Source of the DNA: Pseudomonadota bacterium
Lineage (GTDB): Bacteria > Pseudomonadota > Gammaproteobacteria > Burkholderiales > JAJZUU01
Direction of reading: 5' to 3'
DNA: 64,000 nucleotides
Assembly (NCBI GenBank): GCA_021848325.1
Contig: JAJZUU010000010.1
Span: forward strand, 1-64,000
Positions 62,318 through 64,000 of the stretch are shown here, piece after piece; position 1 is the first letter of the stretch; every line of letters begins with the position of its first letter. The translations under genes were made by a program, and so were the position numbers. The notes beneath the pieces were generated by a model. The model ran no database searches, had not been told where the DNA came from, and saw only the letters and a list, made by a program, of their open reading frames with translations.

Positions 62318-63213
62318 TCAGCGCTGGCCGGTATCCCGGTCTTCCCAGCTTTGTTTTGGGAATGACAGCGAAAGCACTGGGAACTCGGGAAGGCCACTTT
62401 GCCATGGCAGACGCCGCATGACTTGCCCTCCAGGATCGCAGCCATGCTCAATGAGTATAGTCCACGTGTATTTAGTGTTTTGGTCGTCGCTTTTTCGCGC
62501 GAGCGCGCGAGGCTCGATACGGCCGGGACGGTGCGGCAGTGTTGGTTTTGCGATGCTCGTGAGCACGGTCGTCACCGTGGCCGGTTGCAGAGGGCTCGCG
62601 GCCTGTCGTAGCTGATCCGCGAACGCGTTCAATACGCGCTTGGCTCCCGTAAAGCTCAACGCGCGCGGCAGCACATCCGCGAGCGTTGCCGCCGTGGCCA
62701 TGGTCCATCGCACCAAATTGTAGGCCAGCAGATAAACCGCGATTTCTTTTTCGATCATCGCCTTTGATTTGCAGCGCAGCACATCCATTTGCAACGTCGC
62801 TTGATGGTGCGGAAATCGACCTCTATGTTCCAGCGCATCGCGTAAAGCGCATCCAGGGCTTTTCCCGACACCGCTTTGGGGTCAAGCAGGGTGGTCACCA
62901 AGATGCGTCCATTGACTTCCACCCCTCGCATCCGAATGCATTCTGGATAGCTTTGATATTGCGCGACGCTCATGGTGGCGGGGCGCGGGGGGCGCGGCCA
63001 TTCCACCATGTGGTCATGCTTGCCCAGTCGCTCGCCGCGCGTAAAATCCGTGATCCTGCATCCGTGCTGCGCCATGACGACATCGCCGCCGCGCGCCAGC
63101 GCCCCTTCGATAATCCACCCTGTCGCCAATAGCGCGTCCGCCAGTATCACGTCCCTCGCTGCGACGTGGTCGAGCAGGCCACGCAGCAAACTTTGCTCCC
63201 CGGCTGCGATTCA
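62318..63213 (-). pseudogene. IS4-family transposase, 3' part, frameshifted
   Basis: The minus strand reads SLLRGLLDHVAARDVILADA, then GGDVVMAQHGCRITDFTRGE and LVTTLLDPKAVSGKALDALY, then AMRWNIEVDFRTIKRRCKW. The W-x-I-E-V-DFRTIK element is the catalytic C1/YREK-type signature of IS4 transposases. After a frameshift near 62790 it continues MDVLRCKSKAMIEKEIAVYL, then LAYNLVRWTMATAATLADVL. The N-terminal third is missing, as the adjoining ISKra4 remnant cuts it off. It is different from the intact IS4 element at 57.3 kb. Confidence 0.78.
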
Positions 63214-63233
63214 AACTGATGTGGAAAACCGCG

Positions 63234-64000
63234 TTATGCTGCAAGCTTCGAATCCCTTGCCCAGTACGCCCTCCATTGGTTGTTGGCCCGATTGAGGCGT
63301 AATGCCAGCATGTGTTCGGCGTTTGCCGCCCGCCACCAGGCGCCGGGGCGCTTCAGACGCTGTTGCACAATGTAGCGGTGGGCGCTTTCGATTTCTCCTG
63401 AACCGATTGGTAAGTCGCGCGCGATGGCCTCCTGATAGTCGAGTTGATGCATCCGGTGGCTCAAGTAGCGATGGCAGCGCCGCACCGGTGCATCCGTCTC
63501 TTGAACCGCCGTGGGTTCAAGATGCGCTTGCAGTGCTTGGAGAACCTCGCTGGCGCGCCGGCTCTTCAATCGGTCTTTCTGCGTGTCCACCCCCTCCGCA
63601 GCGGATTTTTCATCGGAGCGTATCGCTTTGGCGGCAGCGCTCAGATAATCACAGACATGATAGAAATCAACAAGATACCTGCCGTGTGTCCCCAACCGGC
63701 CTTCGACTTGCGCGGCGATAAACGAAGCTCCATCCCCCACAGCGTGCAGGTGGGTGTGCTTGCCAAAACCCGCCATCGCCGCGCAGTGAAAGAGCTGTTG
63801 CCCCGCCTTCTCCACATCGCCTTGCAACGTCCCGCCGTAGGTCAGGGGCTACCCTGCGCGTGCGCCAGGCAAATCTTGGCCTCTTTCCATTGCAGGCGCT
63901 TGCCTTTGCGCTGGTCCTTCCGTGTCGTGTCGGGCTCAACGATAGGCACCATCCCGCCATCCATCTCGGCAACCACCACTTCACAGCCAGCCTGCTGCGG
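63234..64000 (-). pseudogene. ISKra4-family transposase, frameshifted, runs off the window
   Basis: At the window edge the minus strand reads QAGCEVVVAEMDGGMVPIVE, then RKDQRKGKRLQWKEAKICLA, then HAQGSP-stop, a typical ISKra4 central block. A 2-nt insertion near 63848 shifts the frame, after which TYGGTLQGDVEKAGQQLFHC, then DGASFIAAQVEGRLGTHGRY and DLPIGSGEIESAHRYIVQQR, then LKRPGAWWRAANAEHMLALR follow to the C-terminus. The catalytic MDGG and GSGEIES regions are intact but in different frames. The 5' end lies beyond 64000. Confidence 0.85.

Noticed and set aside
1-64000. CRISPR array
   Set aside because: No set of short direct repeats with regular unique spacers was seen; all repeats found are dispersed.

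Overview
The window reads as GC-rich chromosome of a betaproteobacterium, most likely a sulfur-oxidising chemolithotroph of the Thiobacillus/Sulfuricella/Gallionella type. The main reasons are a complete qmoA-qmoB-hdrC-hdrB operon, whose products link APS reductase to the quinone pool in dissimilatory sulfur metabolism, and the conserved block glnE / acs / yhdP / nitrilase / tldD / DAHP synthase. No 16S rRNA is present and aprAB lies outside, so the taxonomy is inference.

Layout. 0-3.7 kb: a lipoprotein, a PDC-domain sensor and broken remnants (an exported protein, a RAYT tail, a Fic protein) around a tmRNA-like 3' end. 3.8-18.4 kb: core housekeeping genes (glnE, acs, yhdP, nitrilase, tldD, a Lys/Ala-rich DUF2934 protein, DAHP synthase, a CDGSH protein). 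18.4-31.2 kb: a PAS-GGDEF-EAL protein, a phosphoesterase, the Qmo/Hdr operon, an EAL-HDOD protein, and amtB behind a textbook NtrC/sigma-54 promoter. 31.3-34.1 kb: a decayed patch (truncated IS256-type transposase, a fragment resembling an HsdR N-terminus, a cold-shock gene, an M48 peptidase gene split by a MITE). 34.2-42 kb: a DNA glycosylase, rdgC, a copper-type periplasmic cassette whose PCuAC gene is dead, an IS30 remnant, and phosphofructokinase. 42-49.5 kb: two large GGDEF-EAL proteins, one translationally coupled to a DUF917 protein. 50-54.6 kb: an Lrp regulator divergent from leuA, a glutaredoxin, tRNA-Arg(CCU), and a dienelactone-hydrolase-like enzyme. 54.8-64 kb: a fossil type I restriction-modification locus with an apparently intact HEPN/MNT toxin-antitoxin pair inside it, an intact IS4-type element with a 9-bp target duplication, and two decayed transposases.

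The most striking structure is a non-coding mobile repeat (MITE-1, about 207 bp) present four times. Every copy sits on CTAG, two copies sit exactly on TAG stop codons, two flank tldD in inverted orientation, and one splits a peptidase gene whose reading frame is restored exactly when the element is removed. This points to cross-mobilisation by an IS630-family transposase. A second MITE (49.6 kb, partial at 31.4 kb) and a third with 25-bp perfect inverted repeats (inside hsdR) are also present.

Regulatory themes are nitrogen (GlnE, AmtB, NtrC/sigma-54) and cyclic-di-GMP (three GGDEF-EAL proteins plus one degenerate EAL-HDOD protein). Many accessory genes carry short indels. These look like real decay, because they cluster with insertion elements, but assembly error cannot be excluded from sequence alone.
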